Source: Vreelandella alkaliphila (GTDB lineage Bacteria; Pseudomonadota; Gammaproteobacteria; Pseudomonadales; Halomonadaceae). From it: a DNA stretch of 64,000 nt. The notes under the pieces are model-generated. The model did not search any database, was not told the DNA's origin, and worked only from the letters and a program-made list of their open reading frames with translations. The stretch is from contig NZ_JABASV010000007.1 of assembly GCF_016107625.1 (NCBI RefSeq), positions 1 through 64,000 on the forward strand, in the 5' to 3' direction. This document shows positions 16,336 to 24,601 of this stretch, piece by piece (within the stretch, counting starts at the first letter, position 1; every line of letters starts with the position of its first letter). The position numbers were made by a program, and so were the translations under genes.

Positions 16336-17508
16336 TTATGCGGTTGCTGTCTGACGATTGTCCAACGAGGCTGAAAGCCGTGTCAGGAGAAGCGCACTGA
16401 GAACGATGACGCCACCTATCCAGGGCGTATTCATCAACCCCATGTCTTCGACAACATGGCCGCCAAGCCATGCGCCACCTGCAATGCCGATGTTGAATGC
16501 AGCGATGTTCAAGCCGGATGCAACATCGACAGAGTGCGGGGTATAACGCTCGGCCAGTTGCACGACATAGACCTGCAAGCCAGGCACATTACCGAACGCG
16601 AAGGCCCCCCAAACCAGTAGCGTGATGACGGCTGCGATGGGGTTGTAGGCGCTGAACGTGAGTGCAAACAGGATGACCGCGAGGCCGCCAAAGATGATGT
16701 ACAGGGCTGAGGTCGGCCCAAGGCGGTCTGCTAACTTGCCTCCCCAGATGTTGCCGGTTGCTACGGACACGCCATAAACCAGCAGCAAGATACTAACGAT
16801 GCCAGAAGCAAACCCGGTGACGTCCTCCAGAATGGGCGTGAGGTAAGTGAATGCGGTAAAGGTGCCGCCATAGCCGACTGCGGTCATTGCGTACACGAGC
16901 AGCAGTCTGGGATGTGTAATGACCTCAAGCTGTTGGCGTAGTGTCGCTGGAGCAGATTGCTTCAGGTTTTTGGGCACAAGCAAGGCGCTGCCGACCAGAG
17001 CGATTGCGCCAAGCGCAGCCACGGTCAGGAAGGTTGCGCGCCAGCCAAAGGTCTGCCCGATAAACGTGCCCAGAGGGACGCCTGTAACCAGAGCCACCGT
17101 CAGCCCGGTAAACATGATGGCTATTGCGCTGGCCTCCTTGTCTTTTGAAACAAGACTGGTCGCAATCGTTGAGCCAATTGAGAAGAACACACCGTGGGCG
17201 AGCCCCGTCAGGATTCGAGCGGTCATCAGAGAGGCGTAATTCGGGGCCATCCAGGCAAGTACATTACCGATGATGAAAAGACTCATCAGGGACAGCAGAA
17301 CCCACTTCCGATTCCAGCGTCCTGTGAGTGCAGTCAGGACAGGCGCGCCAACGGCGACACCAAGGGCATACAAGCTGACCAAGAGGCCAGCTGAAGGCAG
17401 GGTAACGCCCAAATCTTGGGCGATGGTCGGGACCAGACCGACAATCACGAATTCGGTGGTCCCGATTGCAAAGGCGCTTAATGTCAGCGCAAATAATGCA
17501 ATAGGCAT
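16336..17508 (-). CDS. MFS transporter (DHA1, AraJ-like)
   Basis: A 390-residue major-facilitator protein with twelve predicted helices. The start LTLSAFAIGTTEFVIVGLVP and the motif A region TALTGRWNRKWVLLSLM (near residue 65) are typical of the arabinose-efflux/DHA1 group, proton-driven drug or sugar exporters. GGAGA precedes ATG 17508. It is the first gene of the four-gene minus-strand operon, divergent from a LysR regulator that likely controls it. Confidence 0.88.
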   Translation of the reverse strand: MPIALFALTLSAFAIGTTEFVIVGLVPTIAQDLGVTLPSAGLLVSLYALGVAVGAPVLTALTGRWNRKWVLLSLMSLFIIGNVLAWMAPNYASLMTARILTGLAHGVFFSIGSTIATSLVSKDKEASAIAIMFTGLTVALVTGVPLGTFIGQTFGWRATFLTVAALGAIALVGSALLVPKNLKQSAPATLRQQLEVITHPRLLLVYAMTAVGYGGTFTAFTYLTPILEDVTGFASGIVSILLLVYGVSVATGNIWGGKLADRLGPTSALYIIFGGLAVILFALTFSAYNPIAAVITLLVWGAFAFGNVPGLQVYVVQLAERYTPHSVDVASGLNIAAFNIGIAGGAWLGGHVVEDMGLMNTPWIGGVIVLSALLLTRLSASLDNRQTATA

Positions 17509-17555
17509 AACGGTTCTCCATTGGAGTTGATTGACGCTGCCTAGTGTCCTCTTTC

Positions 17556-17598
17556 ATACTTTTGCGATAAACAACACTTTAAGAAAAATACTTTTGCG
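17556..17598. promoter_or_regulatory. Direct repeat ATACTTTTGCG, likely LysR binding region
   Basis: ATACTTTTGCG occurs at 17556-17566 and at 17588-17598, 32 bp apart (about three helix turns), in the 100-bp gap between divergent MFS and LysR genes. Binding by the LysR protein is inferred from position and phasing. Confidence 0.45.
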
Positions 17599-17608
17599 GA
17601 TAGTGAAA

Positions 17609-18493
17609 ATGAAAAGCCGGTCGGATGATCTCTTTTTTCTGCTCTCAGTGGTGGACAGTGGCAGCTTCAGTGGCGCAGCGGAGCAGCTGGAGGTGTCCGT
17701 GACTCGGGTTTCCCGAGCGGTTACACGATTAGAGGCGTCCTTGAACACCACACTTTTGAATCGAACGACTCGAAAAGTGGCGCTGACAGAGGAAGGACAT
17801 TTGTTTGTAGAGAAGGTGCGGGGTGGTTTGGCCGCGCTTGAGGAAGCTGAGGAGCAGTTAGCTATTCGCAAGCAACGGCCAGCCGGACGGTTAAGAGTGG
17901 ATGCCGCAAATCCGTTCCTGTTACATCAGATCGTTCCGCACGTGCGCGAATTCAGGGAGGCCTATCCGGACATTGAGCTCGAACTGACGGCCAGTGACCA
18001 GATCGTGGATCTCTTGGAACGCCGGATCGACATCGCAATACGGATCGGCCCACTGGATGACTCAACTTTGCACGCCCGGGTACTCGGTCGTTCTCCACTG
18101 TCAGTAGTTGCATCACCGGAGTATCTGAAACGTAAAGGTGATTGTGACTCGCCTGCCGACCTCCAAGAACACGACATCATTGGCTTTACCGCTCCTGAGT
18201 CGTTGAATATTTGGCATCTGGGCGAGGGAATGAGGATGAGGCCGACGATTCGAGCGAGTAGTGGTGAAGCTGTTCGCCAACTTTGCCTGCAAGGCAATGG
18301 AATAGCCTATCTCTCTCGTTTCATGATTGCCGAGGATCTCGGGAAGGGAAGCTTGGTGGAAATGCTAGATGATTACCTTGCCCGCCCAAACCCGAGAGAG
18401 TTGGTCAACGCGGTTTACTACCGAAACACCACGTTGGCGTCACGTATTCAAGTGTTCCTGGATTTCTTTACTCATCGTTGGCGAAGTCTTTGA
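17609..18493 (+). CDS. LysR family regulator of the redox/efflux operon
   Basis: A 294-residue LysR-type regulator. The HTH is at residues 1-60 (FFLLSVVDSGSFSGAAEQLE, VTRVSRAVTRLEASLNTTLL). The effector domain has GRLRVDAANPFLLHQIVPHV and ends in IQVFLDFFTHRW. ATG 17609 (MKSRSDDLFF) matches the family start; the longer in-frame extension to 17531 runs through the promoter and is rejected. It is divergent to the MFS-LLM-MDR-AKR operon. Confidence 0.88.
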   Translation: MKSRSDDLFFLLSVVDSGSFSGAAEQLEVSVTRVSRAVTRLEASLNTTLLNRTTRKVALTEEGHLFVEKVRGGLAALEEAEEQLAIRKQRPAGRLRVDAANPFLLHQIVPHVREFREAYPDIELELTASDQIVDLLERRIDIAIRIGPLDDSTLHARVLGRSPLSVVASPEYLKRKGDCDSPADLQEHDIIGFTAPESLNIWHLGEGMRMRPTIRASSGEAVRQLCLQGNGIAYLSRFMIAEDLGKGSLVEMLDDYLARPNPRELVNAVYYRNTTLASRIQVFLDFFTHRWRSL

Positions 18494-18881
18494 GGGACTT
18501 TTCAGCCGAGTAAGTCGACGGGAATCGCTTGCGCTGGGGCATGCCATCGAAGGTTCGCTTTGCGACCTCAGCATGCTTAAGCTCCCGGAATCTCGGCGAC
18601 AAAAAAGGTCCACTTTTGGCCGATAGCGGCCAAGCCAACTTTGGTGATGCAGAGTTGCATATCCGAGAATCATGGCACTGAATGCATCTGTTGCCAGGGA
18701 GAGAATTGCTTAGCCTTTGCTGTTTAGGTGCGTTGTTATTATCTGTATCAACCTGATGGTCGAGAGGAAATTGAACTGACGCCTGATAGCGCCATCGAAG
18801 GAAATATCAGATAAATATCGGCTTTTGCTGACAAGCTATTACTACCCGTTCTTGCAGGATGGGGTCTTCGCGGAGAACTTT
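18494..18881. other. Gene-poor stretch with decayed repeat
   Basis: No convincing gene. GGTCCACTTTTGGCCGATAGCGGCC near 18606-18630 looks like a decayed copy of the dispersed repeat (compare ATGTCCGCTTT). It probably marks the right border of the accessory modules. Confidence 0.35.
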
Positions 18882-19049
18882 ATGGACTACGAACATGCAA
18901 TTGTGAAATTCGAAGAGGGGATTGGCACCCTGTTCTGCAACGGCTGCGGCATTATCATCGCTGAGGGTACCCCGCATGAGGATAGAGAGCACTACTGTAC
19001 CATGTGCATGAGCGGCAATTGTAAAGCAAAATTTAAGGACGGAAACTGA
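18882..19049 (+). CDS. Small Cys-rich putative zinc-ribbon protein
   Basis: A 55-residue protein with four or five cysteines in zinc-ribbon order: CNGCG near residue 20, then CTMC and GNC near residue 40. An acidic/His stretch (AEGTPHEDREHYC) lies between. ATG 18882 has GGAG 7 bases upstream, while the longer frame from 18825 lacks such support. No known family was recognised. It is free-standing. Confidence 0.55.
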   Translation: MDYEHAIVKFEEGIGTLFCNGCGIIIAEGTPHEDREHYCTMCMSGNCKAKFKDGN

Positions 19050-19062
19050 CATTTCCAGACCG

Positions 19063-19094
19063 CCACGCTCCGCGTTTTAGGGAAGGGGGCGTGG
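19063..19094. other. Stem-loop after the small Cys-rich gene
   Basis: CCACGC (19063-19068) pairs with GCGTGG (19089-19094), extended by CC/GG. No T-run follows. The rest of 19095-19187 holds nothing recognisable. Confidence 0.3.
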
Positions 19095-19187
19095 AATAGA
19101 TGTTGTGAACATCATTAATCTGAAAACTCTTTAACATCCGCTCCTGGCCAGTTTCAGGCCTTCGATCAATCTGGTGAAGTGCATGAT

Positions 19188-19207
19188 GTGCGTTAAGCTA
19201 AAAACGT
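19188..19207 (+). promoter_or_regulatory. Shared upstream motif, copy 1
   Basis: GTGCGTTAAGCTAAAAACGT recurs with one mismatch at 23300-23319. Both copies lie upstream of plus-strand genes, here 97 bp before the methyltransferase. It could be a promoter element or regulator site. Confidence 0.35.
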
Positions 19208-19303
19208 TACGTTTCTAAGCTAAGTGGGCATGATGTTTTACCATCTTCTGAGCCTGACTAGTCGGCTCTCGTTTAAAGCTGTTTAGATTGCTAGGGGGCA
19301 AGT

Positions 19304-19903
19304 GTGGACGAACCATTACGCGAGTTGCTAACTGAGTTAGAGCAATTTGGCCAGGAAAACGATGCTGCCATTGCTGATCGCCCGCATCGTATGCTGAATA
19401 TCACCCGTGATACGGGGGAGTTTCTTTCAGTACTTACCCAAACCACGGATGCAAAACGAGTGCTGGAGATTGGTACCTCTAATGGCTATTCCACGTTGTG
19501 GTTTGCCCAGGCAGCTCAGAAGATTTCCGGGCACGTCACGACAGTAGAGCTTTCCGAATACAAGTTCGATCTGGCCGCCACGAATTTTGAGCGCTCGGGG
19601 CTTTCTGACTACATTACCCTGCTGCAATGTAATGCTGGCAAGTTGCTGGAAAGCGTAGACGATTCTTCATTCGATCTGCTCTTTCTCGATTCTAACCGTT
19701 CTGAGTATGTGCAGTGGTGGCCGAATATTAAGCGGGTCTTGAGAGAAGGTGGGCTTCTTGTGGTGGATAACGCCACTTCTCATGCCGATGAAATGGCTAG
19801 TTTTATGGCGCTGGTGTTGGCAGATCCAGAATTCACCACATGTACCGTCCCTGTTGGTAAGGGGGAGTTTCTGGCAACGCGCTGTTTTGGTTTTTCCGCC
19901 TGA
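19304..19903 (+). CDS. SAM-dependent O-methyltransferase (class I, family 3 type)
   Basis: A 199-residue methyltransferase. Motif I is KRVLEIGTSNGYSTLWFAQA near residue 50, motif II is VTTVELSEYKFDLA, then FDLLFLDSNRSEYVQWW and LREGGLLVVDNATSH. This pattern is shared with catechol/caffeoyl-CoA O-methyltransferases. The start is GTG 19304, preceded by AGGGGG at 5-6 bases. The substrate is unknown. It is monocistronic. Confidence 0.87.
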   Translation: MDEPLRELLTELEQFGQENDAAIADRPHRMLNITRDTGEFLSVLTQTTDAKRVLEIGTSNGYSTLWFAQAAQKISGHVTTVELSEYKFDLAATNFERSGLSDYITLLQCNAGKLLESVDDSSFDLLFLDSNRSEYVQWWPNIKRVLREGGLLVVDNATSHADEMASFMALVLADPEFTTCTVPVGKGEFLATRCFGFSA

Positions 19904-20132
19904 CGAGGTGGTGCTGGCGCTCAATGATCGCAATGAGTGGGAAGTGCCCGCTAGGCGTATTGAGATAATTGGGGCAGTTAATTCAAATGCTAAATTGGTA
20001 TGTGTTGAATGGTCGCTCCTAGCCGAACCATGAACTTTCCTTCATATTAACAATGGATCAGTTAAAGACCCGCTAGCGTTCATATGTTAGCCATCATAGT
20101 AGCGATAGCCCTTAAGCGAGAGGAATGCACCA

Positions 20133-20825
20133 ATGACAGGGACTACTAAACCATCAACGATTGAACTGTTGAGCGACAACCGTGTAAAGGTGATCTTAGC
20201 CATCGCCATTATTGCGGTGGTCTGGGCTATCGTTGCGCACACCATTGCAGGGTCGCGACAAGACAGTAAGGAAGCGCTCGAAGCGCGCTTGGCCGAAACT
20301 GAGCGAGAGCATCAGCAGATTCAGGCGCAGATGTCTGAGGTCGAAGCCGCAGAGCTTGATCTAGCAACCTTACAGCAGAGAATGAACGCGCTAGAGGTTG
20401 AGCAAGCCGAAGCTGAAGCCGAGCTTGCTTCAACGCGAGCGGATATTGCCAATGCTGAAGACGATTTGACCACTTTACGGGGTGAGCGTGAAACCCGCGA
20501 TGAAGAGTTAGATGCCCTCAATGAGCAGATAGATGAAAGGCAGAGCCTTCTTGAAGAGCTGAATGAGGCATATGCTGAGATCGAAGCTGAGAAAAATGAG
20601 GCTGAAGCCGCCCGAGATGCTGCGCAGCAGTCTCGAGAAGATGCAGATAAGGCCCGTAGACAGGCTGAAGAAGACCTTGAAGCACTCAACGCTGAGACTG
20701 AAGAGGCCAATGCCCAGCTCGCCGTGCTCAGTGAACAGGTAAGTGACTTAGAAAAAACGCGTGATGCGCTTACCATTGAAATCACTTCGCTCAGAGTGAT
20801 ACGCGACGAAGCGCAAACGCCCTAA
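20133..20825 (+). CDS. Membrane-anchored coiled-coil protein
   Basis: A 230-residue protein with one N-terminal membrane helix (VILAIAIIAVVWAIVAHTIA, residues 20-40). A long, highly charged, Glu/Ala-rich coiled coil fills the rest to about residue 220. It resembles the cell-wall or division-type anchored coiled coils but no family was recognised. AGAGG precedes ATG 20133. An antisense open frame of 154 codons here is a by-product of the Glu/Ala-rich codons. Confidence 0.7.
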   Translation: MTGTTKPSTIELLSDNRVKVILAIAIIAVVWAIVAHTIAGSRQDSKEALEARLAETEREHQQIQAQMSEVEAAELDLATLQQRMNALEVEQAEAEAELASTRADIANAEDDLTTLRGERETRDEELDALNEQIDERQSLLEELNEAYAEIEAEKNEAEAARDAAQQSREDADKARRQAEEDLEALNAETEEANAQLAVLSEQVSDLEKTRDALTIEITSLRVIRDEAQTP

Positions 20826-20887
20826 CAAGTTAGGCGCTATAACACCTCCTCCTCGCCGCGCATCAAGTTAAACGATCTCCCCGCTTA

Positions 20888-21487
20888 TTAAACGGGGAGG
20901 TCGTCGACGGTATCCACCACTGCGGCATACAGATCTCGCGTTGACGCTAACGCCCCCTCATGAACCGCTTGAGCTGATAACATCTTGCCTTGGTCAGCTT
21001 GAAGCGAGCGGGTAGCTGTCGCGCTGGCAACTACTGTTACTTCAAACCCAAGGTTGAATGCACCGTGAGCAGTGGAGTTGACGCACATATGGGTCATGAA
21101 ACCAGCCAGCACCAGTTTGTTGCAGCCGATCTCTTTTAACTGAGCTTCAAGGTCGGTTTGCACGAAGGAGTTGGGAAACGCTTTAGTGATAACCGGCTCG
21201 CCGTCTATCGGCTTCACTATATCCGCGATCTGTCCAATGGGCGCATTAATATCGTAAGGCGATCCTTCCCCGCTATTATGCTGAATATGAATGATCGGAG
21301 TACCAGCCTCGCGCGCTTTTTCAAGGAGTTTTTTGGCTTCTACCAGGGCTTCTTCCACGCCTTCTAACTGCATGACGCCTTCCCGGTAGGTATTTTGGCA
21401 ATCGATAAGGATTAATGCAGACTCAGAAAGTTTGCTAGGGGTGAGCTCAAGCCCTGAAAGTTCACGTAGTGTGACAGGTGTGGTCAT
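20888..21487 (-). CDS. Isochorismatase-family cysteine hydrolase
   Basis: A 199-residue hydrolase with the family's catalytic triad in view: Asp in ALILIDCQNTY (near residue 29), a Lys near residue 120, and Cys in LAGFMTHMCVNSTA (near residue 135). A GGxVxKxxxxSF-like stretch (PVITKAFPNSFVQTDLE) fits. Members cleave C-N or ether bonds in small amides. AAGGAG precedes ATG 21487. Confidence 0.87.
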   Translation of the reverse strand: MTTPVTLRELSGLELTPSKLSESALILIDCQNTYREGVMQLEGVEEALVEAKKLLEKAREAGTPIIHIQHNSGEGSPYDINAPIGQIADIVKPIDGEPVITKAFPNSFVQTDLEAQLKEIGCNKLVLAGFMTHMCVNSTAHGAFNLGFEVTVVASATATRSLQADQGKMLSAQAVHEGALASTRDLYAAVVDTVDDLPV

Positions 21488-21674
21488 TAATAACTCCTTG
21501 ATGCTATTGATTGTTGTTTAAAAAAAAGAGAGTGGCGTCAGTGTAATAACGACAGGCTTATGGCCACAGTCGATGATACAGGTCACAGCGTACATGGGTT
21601 CGTTATTCAATATCGGCTAATTTAATTAGCCATTTGTCGATAGGGAGGTTGATCACTTTTTGAGGATGACGTGG

Positions 21675-22085
21675 ATGACTATGTCTCAACAAACGTTACT
21701 CTTGCTTCTGGCGGATTCGGTACTGGTTCTCCATGTGCTGTTTGTGGCGTTTGTTGTCGTCGGCTTGTTAGCCATCTACGCAGGGTATTTCCTGCAATGG
21801 CGGTGGGTGCGACATCGGACATTCCGGGTCATTCATCTGTGTGCCATTGGTTATGTGGTCGTGCAGGCGTGGTTTGGCATCGTTTGCCCATTAACTACGT
21901 GGGAAATGGCGCTACGAGCCAAGGCTGGGGTGGGCACTTATGCGGGCTCTTTTGTTCAATACTGGTTGCAGAGCCTGCTCTATTTCACGTTGCCGGAATG
22001 GGTATTTATCGTGGTTTATACCCTGTTTGGGAGCTTGGTGCTGGCTAGCTGGTTTGTTGTGCGGCCAAATGCGCGCTTTCGTTAG
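21675..22085 (+). CDS. DUF2784 family membrane protein
   Basis: A 136-residue membrane protein with about four helices. Typical DUF2784 features are ADSVLVLHVLFVAFVVVGLL, the W-R-H turn, a conserved PLTTWE after IVCP, and YAGSFVQYWLQSLLY. The function is unknown. The start is chosen as ATG 21675 with GAGG nine bases upstream; ATG 21666 and 21681 are alternatives. It ends in TAG. Confidence 0.8.
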   Translation: MTMSQQTLLLLLADSVLVLHVLFVAFVVVGLLAIYAGYFLQWRWVRHRTFRVIHLCAIGYVVVQAWFGIVCPLTTWEMALRAKAGVGTYAGSFVQYWLQSLLYFTLPEWVFIVVYTLFGSLVLASWFVVRPNARFR

Positions 22086-22198
22086 TTTTTTCAGATCCTG
22101 ATATCTTCGAACCCGGCTAACCAAGTGCTATGCATTGGTGGGGCCTGCTGCGCTAATGGCAGGGAAGCTTGTCGCTCAATGTTTGGTGATATATGATT

Positions 22199-22217
22199 CG
22201 TATATGTTTCATATTCG
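22199..22217. promoter_or_regulatory. Imperfect palindrome upstream of ParD-like gene
   Basis: CGTATATG-TTT-CATATTCG is a 7/8 inverted repeat in an AT-rich stretch (22190-22230) with further ATATG/TATG repeats. The position just upstream of the gene suggests autoregulation by the ParD-like protein, as in toxin-antitoxin operons. This is inferred. Confidence 0.45.
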
Positions 22218-22241
22218 TTTTGTATGTTTTGAGAGGGCGCT

Positions 22242-22448
22242 ATGGGGATCGTGAAAATTAATGATCAGTTACACGAAGACGTGCGCAAGGCTAGTTCGGT
22301 GATGGTGCGTTCCATCAATGCGCAGGCTGAATATTGGATAAAAGTAGGTATGCTTGCGGAGGCTAATCCGGGCATGACCTTCTCTGAAATTATGCGTGAC
22401 CAAATGCAGCAAGCCGATGTCGATTTAAGGAAGGTGATTGGTGGCTAA
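22242..22448 (+). CDS. ParD-like antitoxin-family protein
   Basis: A 68-residue protein matching the ParD-like group (Pfam 'ParD-like antitoxin'). It has VKINDQLHEDVRKASSVMVR at the N-terminus, a beta-strand then helix as in ribbon-helix-helix proteins, then SINAQAEYWIKVGMLAEANP. GAGAGGG precedes ATG 22242. Its 3' end overlaps the start of a methionine aminopeptidase gene by 8 bp, where a ParE-type toxin would be expected. No toxin is visible. Confidence 0.75.
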   Translation: MGIVKINDQLHEDVRKASSVMVRSINAQAEYWIKVGMLAEANPGMTFSEIMRDQMQQADVDLRKVIGG

Positions 22449-23232
22449 GGTAACGCTGAAAAGTGCAGAGGAACTGCGCGTAATGCGCGAGGCTGGGCGG
22501 CTACTGGCATCAGTTTTCAGTTATCTCGATAAACAAATAGTGCCCGGCATCTCCACGATGGATATTAATCATTGGGCCGAGCGTTATATCGTTGACCAGT
22601 TACAGGCTCGTCCTGCCAGCAAGGGGCAGTATGGCTATCAGTATGTGTTGAACGCGTCAGTTAACCATGTGGTTTGTCATGGCATTCCATCTGAAACGCA
22701 AAAACTTAAGTCAGGCGATATTGTTAATGTCGATATTACCTTAGAGAAGGGCGGGTTTATCGCAGATTCAAGCAAGATGTACCTTCTTGGAGATGTAAAG
22801 CCCTATGCCAAGCGGCTGGTCGATAAAACCTACGAGTCCATGTGGCAAGGGATACAAGCGGTTAAGCCTGGCGCAACATTAGGTGATGTAGGTTACGCGA
22901 TTCAGCAGTATGCCGAAAAACAGGGCTACTCTATCGTTCGTGAGTATTGTGGGCATGGAATTGGCCGAGAAATGCACGAAGAGCCCCAGGTGTTGCATTA
23001 TGGGAGGAAGGGCAAAGGGCTTGTTTTACAAGAGGGTATGGTATTTACCATAGAACCGATGGTTAACCAGGGGAAAGCCAAGATAAAAACCAAGAAAGAT
23101 GGCTGGACAGTGGTTACCAGTGACAAGAAGTTGTCTGCACAGTGGGAGCACACGATTGCGGTCACCTCATCCGGTTTTGAAGTGTTAACACTTCGCGACG
23201 ATGAAACCATCCCTACGCCTATTAACCAATAA
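22441..23232 (+). CDS. map: Type I methionine aminopeptidase (second-copy type)
   Basis: A 263-residue dinuclear metallopeptidase that removes N-terminal Met. All five metal ligands are visible: two Asp in VNVDITLEKGGFIADSS, His in EYCGHGIGREMHEEP, Glu in FTIEPMV and Glu in SAQWEHTIAV. The start is GTG 22441 with AAGGAAGG 7-14 bases upstream; TTG 22438 is less likely. It overlaps and is coupled to the ParD-like gene. The housekeeping map usually sits by rpsB, so this is probably a paralogue. Confidence 0.9.
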   Translation: MAKVTLKSAEELRVMREAGRLLASVFSYLDKQIVPGISTMDINHWAERYIVDQLQARPASKGQYGYQYVLNASVNHVVCHGIPSETQKLKSGDIVNVDITLEKGGFIADSSKMYLLGDVKPYAKRLVDKTYESMWQGIQAVKPGATLGDVGYAIQQYAEKQGYSIVREYCGHGIGREMHEEPQVLHYGRKGKGLVLQEGMVFTIEPMVNQGKAKIKTKKDGWTVVTSDKKLSAQWEHTIAVTSSGFEVLTLRDDETIPTPINQ

Positions 23233-23299
23233 CTCTTCGCCATTCGCCATTCACCACCGTATTTCATCCTCTCAAATCCCTTCTGGCGAAGCATATCAG

Positions 23300-23319
23300 G
23301 TGCGTTAAGCTGAAAACGT
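23300..23319 (+). promoter_or_regulatory. Shared upstream motif, copy 2
   Basis: GTGCGTTAAGCTGAAAACGT, one mismatch from 19188-19207, ends 36 bp before the start of the PhnB-like gene. Confidence 0.35.
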
Positions 23320-23355
23320 AGGTGCTATTAGGTACGCATATCTTGGAGAAACCTC

Positions 23356-23841
23356 ATGACAACCTTCGCAAAGAACACTATTTGCCTTTGGTACGATGGT
23401 CGCGCAGAAGAGGCAGCACGCTTTTACGCTGATACCTTTCCTGATTCGTTCATTAAGGCCGTTCATTATGCACCGGGAGACTTTCCGTCGGGTAAACAAG
23501 GGGATGTATTAACCGTCGAGTTTTCCGTGATGGGCATTCCGTGCCTTGGGCTCAACGGTGGGCCAGCGGTCACACACAATGAGGCGTTCTCTTTTCAAGT
23601 CTCAACGAATGACCAAGCCGAGACGGATCACTATTGGCATGCCATTGTTAGCAACGGTGGTGAAGAAAGTGCCTGTGGCTGGTGTAAGGACAAATGGGGC
23701 GTATCTTGGCAGATAACACCGGCGGTACTAATGAACGCGATTACCAATCCCGACCCTAATACCGCTAAGCGTGCCTTTGATGCGATGATGCAAATGAGAA
23801 AAATCAACATTGCTGAGATTGAGGCAGCGCTTAAGGGGTGA
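23356..23841 (+). CDS. VOC superfamily protein, PhnB/YjdN-like
   Basis: A 161-residue protein of the PhnB-like VOC group (often mislabelled 3-demethylubiquinone methyltransferase). It starts KNTICLWYDGRAEEAARFYA, followed by GDVLTVEFSVMGIPCLGLNG, then AFSFQVSTNDQAETDHYWHA, CGWCKDKWGVSWQITP and MMQMRKINIAEIEAA, all standard for the group. The function is unknown. ATG 23356 has TGGAGA 8 bases upstream. Confidence 0.87.
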   Translation: MTTFAKNTICLWYDGRAEEAARFYADTFPDSFIKAVHYAPGDFPSGKQGDVLTVEFSVMGIPCLGLNGGPAVTHNEAFSFQVSTNDQAETDHYWHAIVSNGGEESACGWCKDKWGVSWQITPAVLMNAITNPDPNTAKRAFDAMMQMRKINIAEIEAALKG

Positions 23842-23982
23842 TGAGTTTGCGATGGCCGATCGAATGGCTGGCAGCACGTCTGTTTTACGGCTAAATGTGC
23901 GCTTTCGTTAATACGCATCTGAAGCTCAAATGCTATTATTTTTTCGCAAGCACTTTCCCGCTAACTCTAAGGATGGACTCAA

Positions 23983-24576
23983 ATGCTGACACTCATCATT
24001 GTTTTGGTAGTCGTCGCCGTTATCGCGTTTTACGTTATCGGAATCTACAACCGTCTTGTTTCGTTGAAAAATCGCTTTGAGAATGCCTTTGCCCAGATTG
24101 AAGTACAACTTAAGCGGCGGCATGACCTAATTCCTAACCTGGTAGAGACCGCCAAAGGCTACCTGAGCCATGAGCGGGAAACGCTGCAGTCGGTCATTGA
24201 GGCTCGCAACACGGCAGTGGCCGGACTTAAAGCGGCGGCGGCGAACCCTGGTAGCGCCAAAGCGATTGCTGATCTTGGTGGTGCTGAAGGTGCGCTAACT
24301 CAAGCGATGGGACGGCTCAATGTCGTCATGGAAGCTTATCCAGACCTAAAAGCTTCGCAAAATATGATGCAGTTGTCAGAAGAGCTCACCAGCACGGAAA
24401 ACAAGGTGGCTTTTGCGCGTCAGTCATTTAACGATGCGGTGATGCACTACAACACTTATCGACAGAGCTTCCCTCCAGTGGCGGTGGCTGGCATGTTTGG
24501 GCATGGCCAAGATGCCTCATTGCTAGAATTTGAAGACAGCGCCCAGATCCAGGTGGCACCCAAAGTGTCGTTCTAA
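23983..24576 (+). CDS. lemA: LemA family protein
   Basis: A 197-residue LemA-type protein. One N-terminal membrane helix (LIIVLVVVAVIAFYVIGIYN) is followed by the signature NRFENAFAQIEVQLKRRHDLIPNLVETAKGY and a helical body with FARQSFNDAVMHYNTYRQSFP. It lies 25 bp upstream of an M48 protease gene, a common pairing in proteobacteria. AAGGA precedes ATG 23983. Confidence 0.93.
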   Translation: MLTLIIVLVVVAVIAFYVIGIYNRLVSLKNRFENAFAQIEVQLKRRHDLIPNLVETAKGYLSHERETLQSVIEARNTAVAGLKAAAANPGSAKAIADLGGAEGALTQAMGRLNVVMEAYPDLKASQNMMQLSEELTSTENKVAFARQSFNDAVMHYNTYRQSFPPVAVAGMFGHGQDASLLEFEDSAQIQVAPKVSF

Positions 24577-24601
24577 GCTACTGCGCAGGAGCCAGGATTA
24601 G

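Noticed and set aside
20321..20785. 154-codon minus-strand frame rich in Ser and Ala
   Set aside because: It is the antisense of a Glu/Ala-rich coiled-coil gene; its composition mirrors GAA/GCN codons and it has no ribosome site or domain.
22242..23232. Classical parDE toxin-antitoxin operon
   Set aside because: The second gene is a complete methionine aminopeptidase with all metal ligands, not a RelE/ParE-type toxin.
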